Source: Massilia sp. (GTDB lineage: Bacteria; Pseudomonadota; Gammaproteobacteria; Burkholderiales; Burkholderiaceae_D). Taken from it: 12,142 nt of DNA. Below are positions 1 to 6,510 of this stretch, piece after piece (the first letter of the stretch is position 1; every line of letters begins with the position of its first letter). Under the pieces are notes generated by a model. The model was not told the origin of the DNA. It ran no database searches and saw nothing but the letters and a program-made list of their open reading frames with translations. Location of the stretch: assembly GCA_003484545.1 (NCBI GenBank), contig DNCF01000072.1, positions 1 through 12,142 of the forward strand. Reading direction: 5' to 3'. The position numbers and the translations under genes were made by a program.

Positions 1-66
1 GTACGCCTGTACGGCGAGACGCTGCAACGCAGCCATGGAGCTTTTGTTAGGCGCTCCGCGGCTTGT
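1..66. other. Short stretch downstream of flgD, no gene seen
   Basis: This is the sequence just after the flgD stop on the minus strand. flgE is the usual next gene, but no FlgE-like N-terminus can be read here. A small GCTGC/GCAGC inverted repeat with a 3-base loop is visible near 20-35. The window edge prevents a firmer statement. Confidence 0.4.
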
Positions 67-759
67 TTAGAGCACTTGTTTGATGTCGGCCAGGGTGACA
101 GCACCCTTGCCCGCGAGGTTCAACTTGACCCCGTCCTTGGAATTGGTGCTGACGCTGGCCACGCTGTCGAGCGTGAGGCCCTTGACGTCGGTCAGCGGCT
201 GGCCGCCGCGGGTGGCGACGACGCGGAAGGTGTAGCCGCCGTCGGCCAGGGTGGCGGCGTCGACCGCATCCGAGCTGCCATCCCAGGCCAGCGGGGTGGC
301 GCCGGCTTCCATCGCGCCCATCTCGATCGTGGCCACGTCCTTGCCGGTCTTCGGATCGGTCACGATCACCTGCACGTTGTCGGCCGCGGTCGCGAGGTCG
401 ATGCCGAACACCGACTGGCCTTTCACCAGGGTCAGGTTGCTGCCTTCGACCAGCACGCCGTGGCCGATCAGGTTGGTCGCCGCCAGCGCCTCGCTCGACT
501 GGTAGCTCGACTTCAGCGTCTCGAGCGTCTCGTTCAGCTTGTTCACGCCGGTCACGGTCTGGAGCTGTGCCAGCTGGCTGGTCACCTGGGCGTTGTCGAG
601 CGGGTTCAGCGGGTCCTGGTTCTTCAGCTGGGTCACGAGCAGGGTCATGAACTTGTCGGTGTCGGCCTGGACGCCGTCTTTCTCGGTCTTCTTGGCGTTC
701 ATGGTCGCCATCAGGTCGTTGATCGAGGTGCCGGACGCGGCGCTGTTTACGGTGGACAT
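67..759 (-). CDS. flgD: Flagellar hook assembly (hook cap) protein FlgD
   Basis: FlgD forms the temporary cap on the growing hook and guides polymerisation of FlgE; it is exported through the flagellar type III apparatus and later shed. The 230-residue product has the conserved N-terminal FlgD segment at about residues 35-76 (DKFMTLLVTQLKNQDPLNPL and the following Gln-rich stretch). A beta-rich C-terminal half at about 90-230 corresponds to the FlgD Ig-like/tudor-like region. Length is normal for the family. The ATG at 757-759 lies 18 bases after the flgC stop and has no strong Shine-Dalgarno sequence, so translation is probably coupled to flgC. It is the last visible gene of a flgB-flgC-flgD minus-strand operon, matching the usual gene order. 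The identification is firm. Confidence 0.96.
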   Translation of the reverse strand: MSTVNSAASGTSINDLMATMNAKKTEKDGVQADTDKFMTLLVTQLKNQDPLNPLDNAQVTSQLAQLQTVTGVNKLNETLETLKSSYQSSEALAATNLIGHGVLVEGSNLTLVKGQSVFGIDLATAADNVQVIVTDPKTGKDVATIEMGAMEAGATPLAWDGSSDAVDAATLADGGYTFRVVATRGGQPLTDVKGLTLDSVASVSTNSKDGVKLNLAGKGAVTLADIKQVL

Positions 760-777
760 ATCGGTGGCTCGTTAGGA

Positions 778-1179
778 TTATTGACCCAGGGTCAGGGTTT
801 TCAGCAGCATGCTTTTCGCCGCGTTCATGGTTTCGACGTTGTTCTGGTACGAGCGCGAGGCCGACAGCATGTTGACCATCTCGTCCACCGCGTTCACGTT
901 CGGCATCGACACATAGCCCTTCTCGTCGGCCATCGGGTGCTTGGGATCGTAGACCTGCTTCAGGGGCGACGGATCCTCGACCACTTCCCGCACCTTGACG
1001 CCGGTGCCGCCGGTGGCCATCGGCACCGCCTCGAACACGACCTGCTTGGCGCGGTAGGCTTCGCCGGTGCTCGACGTGGCGCTGTCGGCGTTGGCGAGGT
1101 TGCTGGCGACCGTGTTCAGGCGCTGGGCCTGGGCGCTCATGGCCGAGCCGGAGACGTTGAAGATATTAAAGAGCGACAT
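778..1179 (-). CDS. flgC: Flagellar basal-body rod protein FlgC
   Basis: FlgC is a proximal rod subunit of the flagellar basal body, crossing the periplasm between the MS ring and the distal rod. The 133-residue product has the N-terminal rod/hook/filament motif SNLANADS at residues 26-33. Its C-terminal helix, about residues 100-133 (EMVNMLSASRSYQNN and following), is typical of axial proteins. The length matches the family. The frame stays open well upstream into flgB, but the ATG at 1177-1179 is chosen because the protein starts MSLFNIF as in other FlgC and an AGAGGT ribosome-binding sequence (minus strand, 1188-1193) sits 8 bases upstream. It lies 20 bases after the flgB stop and 18 bases before the flgD start in one operon. 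Confidence 0.96.
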   Translation of the reverse strand: MSLFNIFNVSGSAMSAQAQRLNTVASNLANADSATSSTGEAYRAKQVVFEAVPMATGGTGVKVREVVEDPSPLKQVYDPKHPMADEKGYVSMPNVNAVDEMVNMLSASRSYQNNVETMNAAKSMLLKTLTLGQ

Positions 1180-1199
1180 GGTGGCTGACCTCTGAAAGC

Positions 1200-1619
1200 T
1201 TATTGACCGTTCTGGATCGCCGCCAGCAGGCCGCGGATCTGGTGGTTGATCATGGTGATGCCGGCTTCGTAGCGCAGCGCGTTGTCGGCAAACTGGTTGC
1301 GCTCGACGTCCATGTCGACCGTGTTGCCGTCGACCGCGCCCTGCACCACGCCACGGTAGAGCACCGGGGTGCCGTCCGGCAGCGCCTTGCCGTCGGCGGC
1401 CGGCTGCTGGTGGCGCGCATTGGTGGCGGCCAGCGGATTGCCGGGGTTCGCCGCGCGCGACAGGGCGCCCTGCATGGCGCTGGCGAAGTCGATGTCGCGC
1501 GCCTTGAAGTTCGGGGTGTCGGCGTTGGCGATGTTGGACGCCAACAGTTCCTGGCGCTGCGACCGCAGGGACAGCGCCGTTTCGTTGAAGCGTAGATAGT
1601 TGTCGAGTTTGCCGATCAT
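1200..1619 (-). CDS. flgB: Flagellar basal-body rod protein FlgB
   Basis: FlgB is a proximal rod subunit and acts with FlgC, FlgF and the distal rod protein FlgG. The 139-residue product contains the rod signature SNIANADTPNFKARDIDF at residues 28-45 and the usual C-terminal helix ending in a Gln-rich tail. The start at 1617-1619 (MIGKLDNYLRF) is preferred over an in-frame upstream ATG at 1674-1676: a GGAGG ribosome-binding sequence lies just upstream (complement of 1624-1628), and the extra 19 residues of the longer form look unlike FlgB. It is the first gene of the flgBCD operon and diverges from flgA across about 160 bases that must hold both promoters. Confidence 0.96.
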   Translation of the reverse strand: MIGKLDNYLRFNETALSLRSQRQELLASNIANADTPNFKARDIDFASAMQGALSRAANPGNPLAATNARHQQPAADGKALPDGTPVLYRGVVQGAVDGNTVDMDVERNQFADNALRYEAGITMINHQIRGLLAAIQNGQ

Positions 1620-1778
1620 GCCGCCTCCGGGCAGATTTCTGGTTGGGACAGCGTGAATCATACGTTTGGGCAACACAACCCAATCGAAGGATAAGGCGCC
1701 CCAAACCCCGGCTATTCAAAGTTTCACTGCGGCATCAAGACGCCTAAGATGGCAGGCATCGAAAAGCATTCTTTCGCC
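1620..1778. promoter_or_regulatory. Divergent flgB / flgA intergenic region
   Basis: This 159-base gap separates the divergently read flgB and flgA genes, so it should carry promoters for both. I could not find a convincing sigma-28 or sigma-54 promoter. A CAAAGTTT string near 1717-1724 recalls a sigma-28 -35 box but has no matching -10. A short inverted repeat TTGGG-N8-CCCAA (1666-1683) is the only obvious dyad and could be a regulator site. A FlhDC-type class 2 control region is plausible from general knowledge of flgA/flgB promoters, but it is not shown by the sequence. Confidence 0.4.
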
Positions 1779-2486
1779 ATGTTCAAGAATTTGAGGTTGT
1801 TCACTGCCCTGCTGATGGCCGCGCCGCTGGCGCTGGCGCAAGGGTCGGGCCAAAGCGCGGGCGCGCGCCAGGACGGCGCCGCGCTGCGCAAGGTGGCCGA
1901 ACACTATCTGCAGACGCAAAGCGCCGGCCTGCCGGGCAAGGTCACCGTCAAGATCGGTGCGGTCGATCCGCGCCTGTCGCTGCCCGCCTGCCCGGCCCCC
2001 GAGGCCTTCCAGCAGCCTGGCGCCCGCCCTTGGGGCAAGACCACGGTCGGCGTGCGCTGCACGGCTCCGGCATGGAGCATGTTCCTGCAGGCCCAGGTAA
2101 GCGTGATCGCCGACTACGTGACCGCCGCCGTGCCGCTGGCCCAGGGCCAGGCCATCGAGGCCGGCCAGCTGACCACGATGCAGGGAGATATTGCCGCCAT
2201 GCCGAACGGGATCGTCACCGACATGGCGCAGGCGATCGGCCGCACGCCCATCGTTTCGCTGCCGGCCGGCGCCCCGCTGCGCCTCGATTCGCTGAAGAGC
2301 AAACCGGTGGTGCAGCAGAACCAGGCGGTGCGTATTGTTTCTCGTGGGGAAAATTTCTCGGTGTCGGGCGAAGGCAAGGCGATCGGCAACGCCGGCGAAG
2401 GCCAGGTGGTGCAGGTACGCACCCCGCGCGGGGCCATCATCAGCGGCACGGCCCGCATGGGGGGAATCGTCGAAGTGGCATTGTAA
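1779..2486 (+). CDS. flgA: Flagellar P-ring assembly chaperone FlgA
   Basis: FlgA is a periplasmic chaperone needed for FlgI to assemble into the P ring. The product from 1779 has 235 residues. It opens with a Sec signal peptide (MFKNLRLF, a hydrophobic stretch to about residue 19, then ALA-Q), followed by the SAF-like and beta-clip region at about residues 115-235. Two cysteines, C71 and C94, could form the disulfide seen in this family. An in-frame ATG at 1749 would add ten residues before the signal peptide; neither start has a strong ribosome-binding sequence, and 1779 is preferred for the compact signal peptide. It diverges from flgB and is followed by flgM, the order usual in proteobacteria. 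Confidence 0.94.
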   Translation: MFKNLRLFTALLMAAPLALAQGSGQSAGARQDGAALRKVAEHYLQTQSAGLPGKVTVKIGAVDPRLSLPACPAPEAFQQPGARPWGKTTVGVRCTAPAWSMFLQAQVSVIADYVTAAVPLAQGQAIEAGQLTTMQGDIAAMPNGIVTDMAQAIGRTPIVSLPAGAPLRLDSLKSKPVVQQNQAVRIVSRGENFSVSGEGKAIGNAGEGQVVQVRTPRGAIISGTARMGGIVEVAL

Positions 2487-2502
2487 AAAAACTTCCTTGT
2501 TT

Positions 2503-2512
2503 GCGGATCCGC
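2503..2512. repeat. Perfect 10-bp palindrome next to the flgM promoter
   Basis: GCGGATCCGC is a perfect palindrome lying two bases upstream of the sigma-28 -35 box of flgM and 16 bases after the flgA stop. It may be a protein-binding site or chance. It is not followed by a T run, so it is unlikely to be a terminator for flgA. Confidence 0.4.
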
Positions 2513-2514
2513 GC

Positions 2515-2541
2515 TAAAGTTTGGGCCTGTACGGCCGTTAC
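2515..2541 (+). promoter_or_regulatory. Sigma-28 (FliA) promoter of flgM
   Basis: TAAAGTTT at 2515-2522 matches the sigma-28 -35 consensus exactly. It is followed by an 11-base spacer and GCCGTTAC at 2534-2541, which matches GCCGATAA at six of eight positions. Spacer length and placement are as expected for a class 3 flagellar promoter. It lies about 50 bases upstream of the flgM start, so transcription should begin near 2548 and leave a leader of roughly 40 bases. The cognate sigma factor, FliA, is encoded at 9880-10608 in this window. Confidence 0.88.
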
Positions 2542-2554
2542 ACAGTGCAGATCC

Positions 2555-2570
2555 CGGAGTTCCTGCTCCG
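2555..2570 (+). promoter_or_regulatory. Small hairpin in the flgM leader
   Basis: CGGAG (2555-2559) and CTCCG (2566-2570) can pair around a 6-base loop in the predicted untranslated leader of flgM, just upstream of its ribosome-binding sequence at 2576-2582. The stem is short, so a regulatory role is only possible. Confidence 0.3.
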
Positions 2571-2589
2571 AACAGAGAAGGATGATGCT

Positions 2590-2898
2590 GTGAAAATCAA
2601 CGATACCCTCAAAGGCCCGCAAGGCCTGCAACAACAGAATCAGACCACGGCAGCCAACGCGAAGCAGGCGGAAAAGGCTGCCGCCACCGCCGCCCCGGCC
2701 CAGACCGACAGCGTACGCCTGTCGTCGCAAGCCCAGGCAACGAGCGGTACCGGCAAGGCGAACGAAGTGTTCGACGCCAAGAAAGTTGAACGTATCAAGA
2801 TGGCAATTGCCGATGGGCAGTTCCAAGTCAATTCCGAAAGGATCGCGGACGGCTTGCTCGATACCGTGCGCGACCTGCTCCACTCACGCAACCGATAA
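2590..2898 (+). CDS. flgM: Anti-sigma-28 factor FlgM
   Basis: FlgM binds FliA and blocks late flagellar transcription until the hook-basal body is finished, when FlgM is exported. From the GTG at 2590 the product has 102 residues. A disordered Gln/Ala-rich N-terminal half is followed by a sigma-binding C-terminal half at about residues 60-95, with VERIKMAIADGQFQV and the conserved SERIADGLL. The GTG start (KINDTLKG following) is chosen over an in-frame ATG at 2521 because that ATG lies between the -35 and -10 boxes of the promoter. The GTG also has an AGAAGGA ribosome-binding sequence (2576-2582) at 7 bases, and KI near the N-terminus is typical of FlgM. flgN follows after 6 bases. Confidence 0.93.
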   Translation: MKINDTLKGPQGLQQQNQTTAANAKQAEKAAATAAPAQTDSVRLSSQAQATSGTGKANEVFDAKKVERIKMAIADGQFQVNSERIADGLLDTVRDLLHSRNR

Positions 2899-2904
2899 AG
2901 CACC

Positions 2905-3372
2905 ATGACCAGTCCGACCGCCACCCTCCCCGCCGAACGCCAGCGCATCGACGCCCTGGTGGAACTGATGAAGCAGGAACAGCAACTGCTGGTGGCGGCG
3001 GATGCGGACGGACTGGCAGAAGTGACGCCACGCAAGGTCGCGCTGGTGCAGGAACTGGCGCAACTCTCGCGCCAGCGCCACGCGGCCCTGGGCGGCGCCG
3101 GTTTCGAAGCGGCGGAAGCCGGCATGGAACCCTGGCTGGCGGCGCATGGCGACGAGGCTATGCGTTCGGAATGGTCGGCGCTGCTGGCCCGTACCGCGGA
3201 GGCCAAGGAGCTGAACCGGGTGAACGGCCTGCTGATCAACCGGCAGATGGCGCATAACCAGACCGTGCTGCAGGCGCTGCGTACGCCGACCGGCGGTGCG
3301 GAATCGACCCTGTATGGGGCCAATGGGCAGACCTTCGGCGCCGGAGCGTCGCGGCGGTTCGTGCTGGGTTGA
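2905..3372 (+). CDS. flgN: Flagellar export chaperone FlgN
   Basis: FlgN is a cytoplasmic chaperone that binds the hook-filament junction proteins FlgK and FlgL before export. The 155-residue product is mostly helical and charged, with long heptad-like stretches at about residues 10-60 and 80-125. It contains ELNRVNGLLINRQ near residues 112-124, a motif common to the FlgN family, and a Gly/Ala-rich tail. Primary sequence is weakly conserved in this family, so the call rests partly on position directly after flgM, the standard arrangement. The ATG at 2905 follows the flgM stop by 6 bases without a strong ribosome-binding sequence, which suggests translational coupling. Confidence 0.9.
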   Translation: MTSPTATLPAERQRIDALVELMKQEQQLLVAADADGLAEVTPRKVALVQELAQLSRQRHAALGGAGFEAAEAGMEPWLAAHGDEAMRSEWSALLARTAEAKELNRVNGLLINRQMAHNQTVLQALRTPTGGAESTLYGANGQTFGAGASRRFVLG

Positions 3373-3396
3373 GTTTTACCTTCTTCTCTTTTGATG

Positions 3397-3424
3397 ACGG
3401 CCGCGGATGCGGCCGTTGTTGTTT
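3397..3424 (+). terminator. Rho-independent terminator after flgMN
   Basis: ACGGCCGC (3397-3404) and GCGGCCGT (3409-3416) form a perfect 8-bp GC-rich stem around a GGAT tetraloop, followed by the T-rich TGTTGTTT. It lies 24 bases after the flgN stop. The other strand lacks a T tract, so it should act on flgMN transcripts rather than on the convergent gene. Confidence 0.75.
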
Positions 3425-3459
3425 CCAGGGTCAGCTCCACCTGCCCCGTGAGCACGTGA

Positions 3460-4821
3460 CTAGGAGCGACCGGCGCTGCCGTTCCGCCCTTTGCTGTTTG
3501 CGTACACCCACGTGTATTCAGCGCCAAACAGGAAAATCTGCGCGGAATAGTAAAACCACGCGACCAGAATCACAAAAGAGCCGGCGGCGCCAAAGCCCGA
3601 GGCCACGCTCGATTTCGCAAGGTACAAGCCGATCAAGGATTTGCCTACGTTGAAGAGCAAGGCTGTGACCGCGGCCCCCATCCATACATCGTGCCAGGAT
3701 ATTTTTGCGGTTGGCATGATCTTGTAGATCATCGCAAACAGAACCGTGAAGAGCGCAAACGACACGGTGAAATTCAGTACGCTTGCCAACACGCTTTCCG
3801 CTGCCTCTCCCCCGCCCAACCATTGGCTCGTCGCCGCGAGCGCAGCGCTGACGACAAGGGAAACCATCAGCATGAAAGCGAATCCGAGAACCAGGCCGAA
3901 GGACAAGATGCGGCTGCGCACCCAACCCCAAATGCCCGAAGGTTTCTCTTTCGCCGGCACGCGCCAGATGCGGTCCAGATCGGTTTGCAGTTCGGCGAAA
4001 ATGGCCGTGGCGCCCAGCAGCAGCAGAAAACCGCCAACGAGACTGGCGAGGATCCCGGTGGACGGTTCACGCGCGGCCTGAAGCAAGCCCTGCACCGCCG
4101 TCGCTCCTTCCTTCCCCATGATGCCTTGAAGCTGCGCGATGATTGCGCCTTGTGCGGCGTCCTGTCCAAATACCAACCCGGCAATCGCGATGACGAGGAC
4201 CAGTAGCGGCGCCAGGGAAAACAGTGTGTAGTACGACAGCGCCGCCCCCATGCTCGGGGCGTAATCATCGATCCATGCGTTTCCTGCCGCCAGGATGATT
4301 TGCCACTGCCTGCCGACCCAGCTCTTCGAAGTTTGCTCGAACTTTGGGTGCGGCGGGGTGCTCGCGGCTGTGTCCATGTCCTTTGCATCGACTGTATCCG
4401 CGTCCTTTGCATCGGATGTGCGGTTCTCCGAACGCGTCACACCATATTCTTTTGCTTCCTGGACCGGGGCCGATGGGGGGACACTGGCATTCTTCACTGC
4501 CGAGGCAAGAAACGCTGCCAGAGGTACGAGAAAACTACCCGCCTTCACGGTATCGCCGGTGTCATCGCTGCGTTCCGCTGCCCTGCTGGGCCTGCTGGGC
4601 CTGCTCGACCGACTGGGCCAACTGAATACAGGCGTTTTTTTGCGCCTGACGAGCGCATAGCCCGCCGCTGCGATTCCCAGCACAGCGGCGCCACGCACAT
4701 ACGGAGAGGAAAGCACATCCGAGGCCTTAGCTTTGAACAGGTCGAACTGCGCATTCGCCCTCGGCTCGGCGGCAGTCATGCGGGTTTCTGCTTCATGCTT
4801 GTCGTGATCGGTAGCGCTCAT
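3460..4821 (-). CDS. YihY/BrkB-family inner membrane protein with long N-terminal extension
   Basis: The C-terminal part, about residues 165-445 of 453, is a YihY/virulence factor BrkB domain. It has six predicted membrane segments near 191-218, 256-278, 304-330, 349-368, 378-402 and 413-437, and typical features such as the DDYAPSMGAALSYYTLFSLA stretch and an FGAEYTWVYA end. The biochemical role of this family is unsettled; older names (BrkB, ribonuclease BN) should not be read as function. Usual members have about 280-320 residues. This one carries some 165 extra residues: two hydrophobic stretches (about 41-58 and 95-109), a Ser/Arg/Pro-rich patch (about 69-84), and a two-unit acidic repeat (DAKDADTV, DAKDMDTA at 137-152). 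The ATG at 4819-4821 has GAGGA upstream. It converges on flgN and by eye is less GC-rich than the flagellar genes. Confidence 0.85.
   Translation of the reverse strand: MSATDHDKHEAETRMTAAEPRANAQFDLFKAKASDVLSSPYVRGAAVLGIAAAGYALVRRKKTPVFSWPSRSSRPSRPSRAAERSDDTGDTVKAGSFLVPLAAFLASAVKNASVPPSAPVQEAKEYGVTRSENRTSDAKDADTVDAKDMDTAASTPPHPKFEQTSKSWVGRQWQIILAAGNAWIDDYAPSMGAALSYYTLFSLAPLLVLVIAIAGLVFGQDAAQGAIIAQLQGIMGKEGATAVQGLLQAAREPSTGILASLVGGFLLLLGATAIFAELQTDLDRIWRVPAKEKPSGIWGWVRSRILSFGLVLGFAFMLMVSLVVSAALAATSQWLGGGEAAESVLASVLNFTVSFALFTVLFAMIYKIMPTAKISWHDVWMGAAVTALLFNVGKSLIGLYLAKSSVASGFGAAGSFVILVAWFYYSAQIFLFGAEYTWVYANSKGRNGSAGRS
4378..4414. repeat. Tandem 24-base-period repeat inside the YihY-family gene
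   Basis: The 13-mer GTCCTTTGCATCG occurs at 4378-4390 and again at 4402-4414, a 24-base period that keeps the reading frame. It encodes the two 8-residue acidic units in the N-terminal extension. It suggests recent in-frame duplication. Confidence 0.75.
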
Positions 4822-4874
4822 ATTGTCCTCATGTGATCGGCATTCGTCTCCGGCCGCCGTGGCGTGACGGCGAA

Positions 4875-4895
4875 GTGGCTGGTTTCCACCCTAAG
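4875..4895 (-). repeat. Decayed REP-like palindrome (possible)
   Basis: GTGG (4875-4878) and CCAC (4886-4889) followed by CCTAAG resemble the intact elements at 5120-5144 and 8304-8328, in which the stem ends CCAC followed by CCTAC. The inner stem is lost. It is listed only as a probable relic. Confidence 0.35.
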
Positions 4896-4917
4896 CCTTT
4901 TGTGAGGACGAGTCAGT

Positions 4918-4932
4918 ACGGTGACTCACCGT
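4918..4932. promoter_or_regulatory. 15-bp palindrome, possible operator
   Basis: ACGGTGA (4918-4924), one central C, and TCACCGT (4926-4932) form a perfect 7+1+7 dyad. A second pairing, GTGAG (4902-4906) with CTCAC (4925-4929), overlaps it. It lies about 100 bases upstream of the YihY-family start and 290 upstream of the first peptidase. Such a dyad is the right size for a dimeric repressor, but no regulator can be named. Confidence 0.4.
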
Positions 4933-5119
4933 CTGCGGATGCAACAGGGGATTGTGCGACTGACATGCCGCTATCGTATTAAAGCCGCCTTGTTGAAGGA
5001 CCTCGGTGTCAAGGAGCGTTTACGAGCTGGAGCAGTCGTCCCGGCACCTCGTAGCGGGAAAGCATCCCCAATCGATTGCGGTTTACGGATCGAATTTGCG
5101 ACAACGCGAGCTGCGTACC

Positions 5120-5144
5120 GCATGGGTTCGAGAACCCACCCTAC
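5120..5144 (-). repeat. REP-like palindrome copy D
   Basis: Read on the minus strand, it begins GTAGGG and continues into a stem: TGGGTTC pairs with GAACCCA across a 2-base GA loop. Together with the copies at 8239-8261, 8304-8328 and 8336-8360 it defines a family with a fixed GTAGGG end, fixed outer stem and variable but complementary inner stem. It lies 80 bases upstream of the first peptidase start. Confidence 0.8.
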
Positions 5145-5224
5145 AAACCTTGCCTTAGCGCAAGCACCGTCGCTCCCAACGGGCACACAGTATTCCTCGG
5201 AGTCATTTTTCGACGGAGGAAGCC

Positions 5225-6283
5225 ATGCACCGCCCTGCCCTACACGCCGCTGCCGCCCTGCTGCTGGCCTGCGCCCTGCCCGCCCACGCTCTCGGCGAAA
5301 TCGCCGTCACCGTCACGCCCGACCAGCCGGCGCTCGGCAAGGGCGACGACGTCAACGTCACCGTGACGCTGACGAATACCGGCAATACGCCCCAGCGCCT
5401 CTTGAGGTGGCGCACGCCCTTCGTGCCGGCCGAGCACGCGCTGTTCCAGATCACGCGCGACGGACTGCCGGTGCGCTATCTCGGCCGCCACGTGAAGCGC
5501 GCGGCGCCGACCGAGGCGGATTACATCGTGCTGGCGCCGGGCGAATCGCGCAGCGCGCGGGTCGAGCTGTCGAAGCTGTACGAGATGCAGGTGACCGGCG
5601 CCTATTCGGTGCGCTACTACACGAGCAACCCGAGCAATGCCGCGCCCGGCGCCAAGGCGGGGGCCGACATCGTGGTCGGAGACCTCGCCTCCAGCCCGGC
5701 GGCGATCTGGATCGAAGGCCGCTTGCCGCGCGGCGTCGTGACGCCCGCCCTGGCCGGGCCCAGCGGCCCGGCTGGCCTCACCTTCAGCCAGTGTTCGAAC
5801 GCCCAGCGGGCCTCGATCACGAATGCCTTCGCCGCCGGCACCGCGATGGCCGCCGACGGCGTGGAATACCTGACCAGCCGCAAGCAGCAGGGTCCGCGCT
5901 ACGTGAACTGGTTCGGCACGCACGAGGCCGCACGCGTGACCACGGTCACGAACAATTTCACGGCCATCAAGAACGCCTTCGAGACCAAGCCGGTGAAGGT
6001 CGATTGCGGCTGCGACGAGCCCTACTTCGCCTACGTCTACCCGGCGCAGCCCTACAACATCTACGTCTGCCGGGCGTTCTGGAGCGCGCCGCTGACCGGC
6101 ACCGATTCGATGGGCGGCACCCTGCTGCACGAGATGAGCCATTTCGACGTGGTGGCCGGCACCGACGACCACGTCTACGGCCAGAGCGGTGCGGCCGAGC
6201 TGGCGCGCACCGCGCCGCAACGCGCGATCAACAATGCCGACTCGCACGAGTATTTCGGGGAGAACACGCCACCCTTGCAATAA
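5225..6283 (+). CDS. Secreted M35 (aspzincin) zinc metalloendopeptidase, copy 1, probably lysine-specific
   Basis: This 352-residue protein starts with a Sec signal peptide (about residues 1-22, ending AHA-LG). A beta-rich N-terminal domain follows (about 25-160), then a linker with IEGRLPRG (163-170), then an M35 catalytic domain (about 186-352). The zinc site is complete: HEMSH with H302, E303 and H306, then GTDDHVYG, which fits the family pattern GTxDxxYG with D315 as third ligand and Y318 as the catalytic tyrosine. C190/C261 and C263/C282 match the disulfide spacing of fungal peptidyl-Lys endopeptidase as I recall it. D339 and E342 sit where that enzyme has the acidic residues that select lysine at P1'. 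GGAGGA lies just before the ATG. The next gene is a paralogue in the same direction. Substrates are unknown. Confidence 0.93.
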   Translation: MHRPALHAAAALLLACALPAHALGEIAVTVTPDQPALGKGDDVNVTVTLTNTGNTPQRLLRWRTPFVPAEHALFQITRDGLPVRYLGRHVKRAAPTEADYIVLAPGESRSARVELSKLYEMQVTGAYSVRYYTSNPSNAAPGAKAGADIVVGDLASSPAAIWIEGRLPRGVVTPALAGPSGPAGLTFSQCSNAQRASITNAFAAGTAMAADGVEYLTSRKQQGPRYVNWFGTHEAARVTTVTNNFTAIKNAFETKPVKVDCGCDEPYFAYVYPAQPYNIYVCRAFWSAPLTGTDSMGGTLLHEMSHFDVVAGTDDHVYGQSGAAELARTAPQRAINNADSHEYFGENTPPLQ

Positions 6284-6510
6284 AAGTCCCTAGCATGGCT
6301 GCGTAACAAACACCAGCGAAATATTGAAAAACTTGCATATCTATTAGTCTTGCGCAAAGAAGCTGCGCACTATTCGATCCGCATTGCTGCCAGCTCATGA
6401 AATGCTCAGTATGTAAGTGAGTTTTCGTTAGATTGAGATCAAGCTTTCAGCGAGAACTCGTCAATAACAAGGCTGCATTCGCAGCCAAAACTTACAAACG
6501 GAGAAGACAC
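6284..6510. other. Intergenic region between the two M35 genes
   Basis: These 227 bases are visibly AT-richer than the flanking genes and are long enough for a separate promoter for the second peptidase, though I see no clean -35/-10 pair. Two copies of TGCGCA occur at 6351-6356 and 6364-6369, and a hairpin lies at 6471-6486. No terminator-like hairpin with a T run follows the first peptidase, so read-through is possible. Confidence 0.5.
6471..6486 (+). promoter_or_regulatory. Leader hairpin before the second M35 gene
   Basis: GGCTGC (6471-6476) and GCAGCC (6481-6486) form a 6-bp stem around an ATTC loop. It ends 13 bases before the GGAG ribosome-binding sequence (6500-6503). It could stabilise the transcript or affect translation; this is not established. 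Confidence 0.4.

Larger units (their letters stand above)
4822..5224. other. 403-base intergenic region between divergent genes
   Basis: This gap lies upstream of both the minus-strand YihY-family gene and the plus-strand first M35 peptidase, so promoters for both are expected, but no convincing consensus was found. It holds a decayed REP-like element (4875-4895), a 15-bp palindrome (4918-4932), an intact REP-like element (5120-5144), and the ribosome-binding sequence GACGGAGGA just before the peptidase start. An open frame running from 4921 into the peptidase gene is in a different frame and shows no family resemblance, so no extra gene is called. Confidence 0.6.

Noticed and set aside
1..40. 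ATGGCTGCG on the minus strand as the start of flgE
   Set aside because: The predicted peptide does not resemble the conserved FlgE N-terminus, and the window ends too soon to judge.
76..1188. A 370-codon plus-strand frame opposite flgD and flgC
   Set aside because: Its composition is rich in Gly, His, Val and Arg with no recognisable motif; it mirrors the codon pattern of the real genes.
778..1719. A single 313-codon minus-strand frame joining flgB region and flgC
   Set aside because: The first part is an out-of-frame reading of flgB; only the segment from 1179 down is FlgC, with its own ribosome-binding sequence.
1711..1735. CAAAGTTT as a possible sigma-28 -35 box upstream of flgA
   Set aside because: No GCCGATAA-like -10 occurs at the required 11-base spacing.
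4977..5005. TAAAGCCG as a possible sigma-28 element before the first peptidase
   Set aside because: Only the first five bases match and the downstream half has no -10 match.
4921..6306. A 461-codon plus-strand frame starting with GTG and covering the first peptidase
   Set aside because: It is a different frame from the M35 peptidase, Arg-rich and without motifs.
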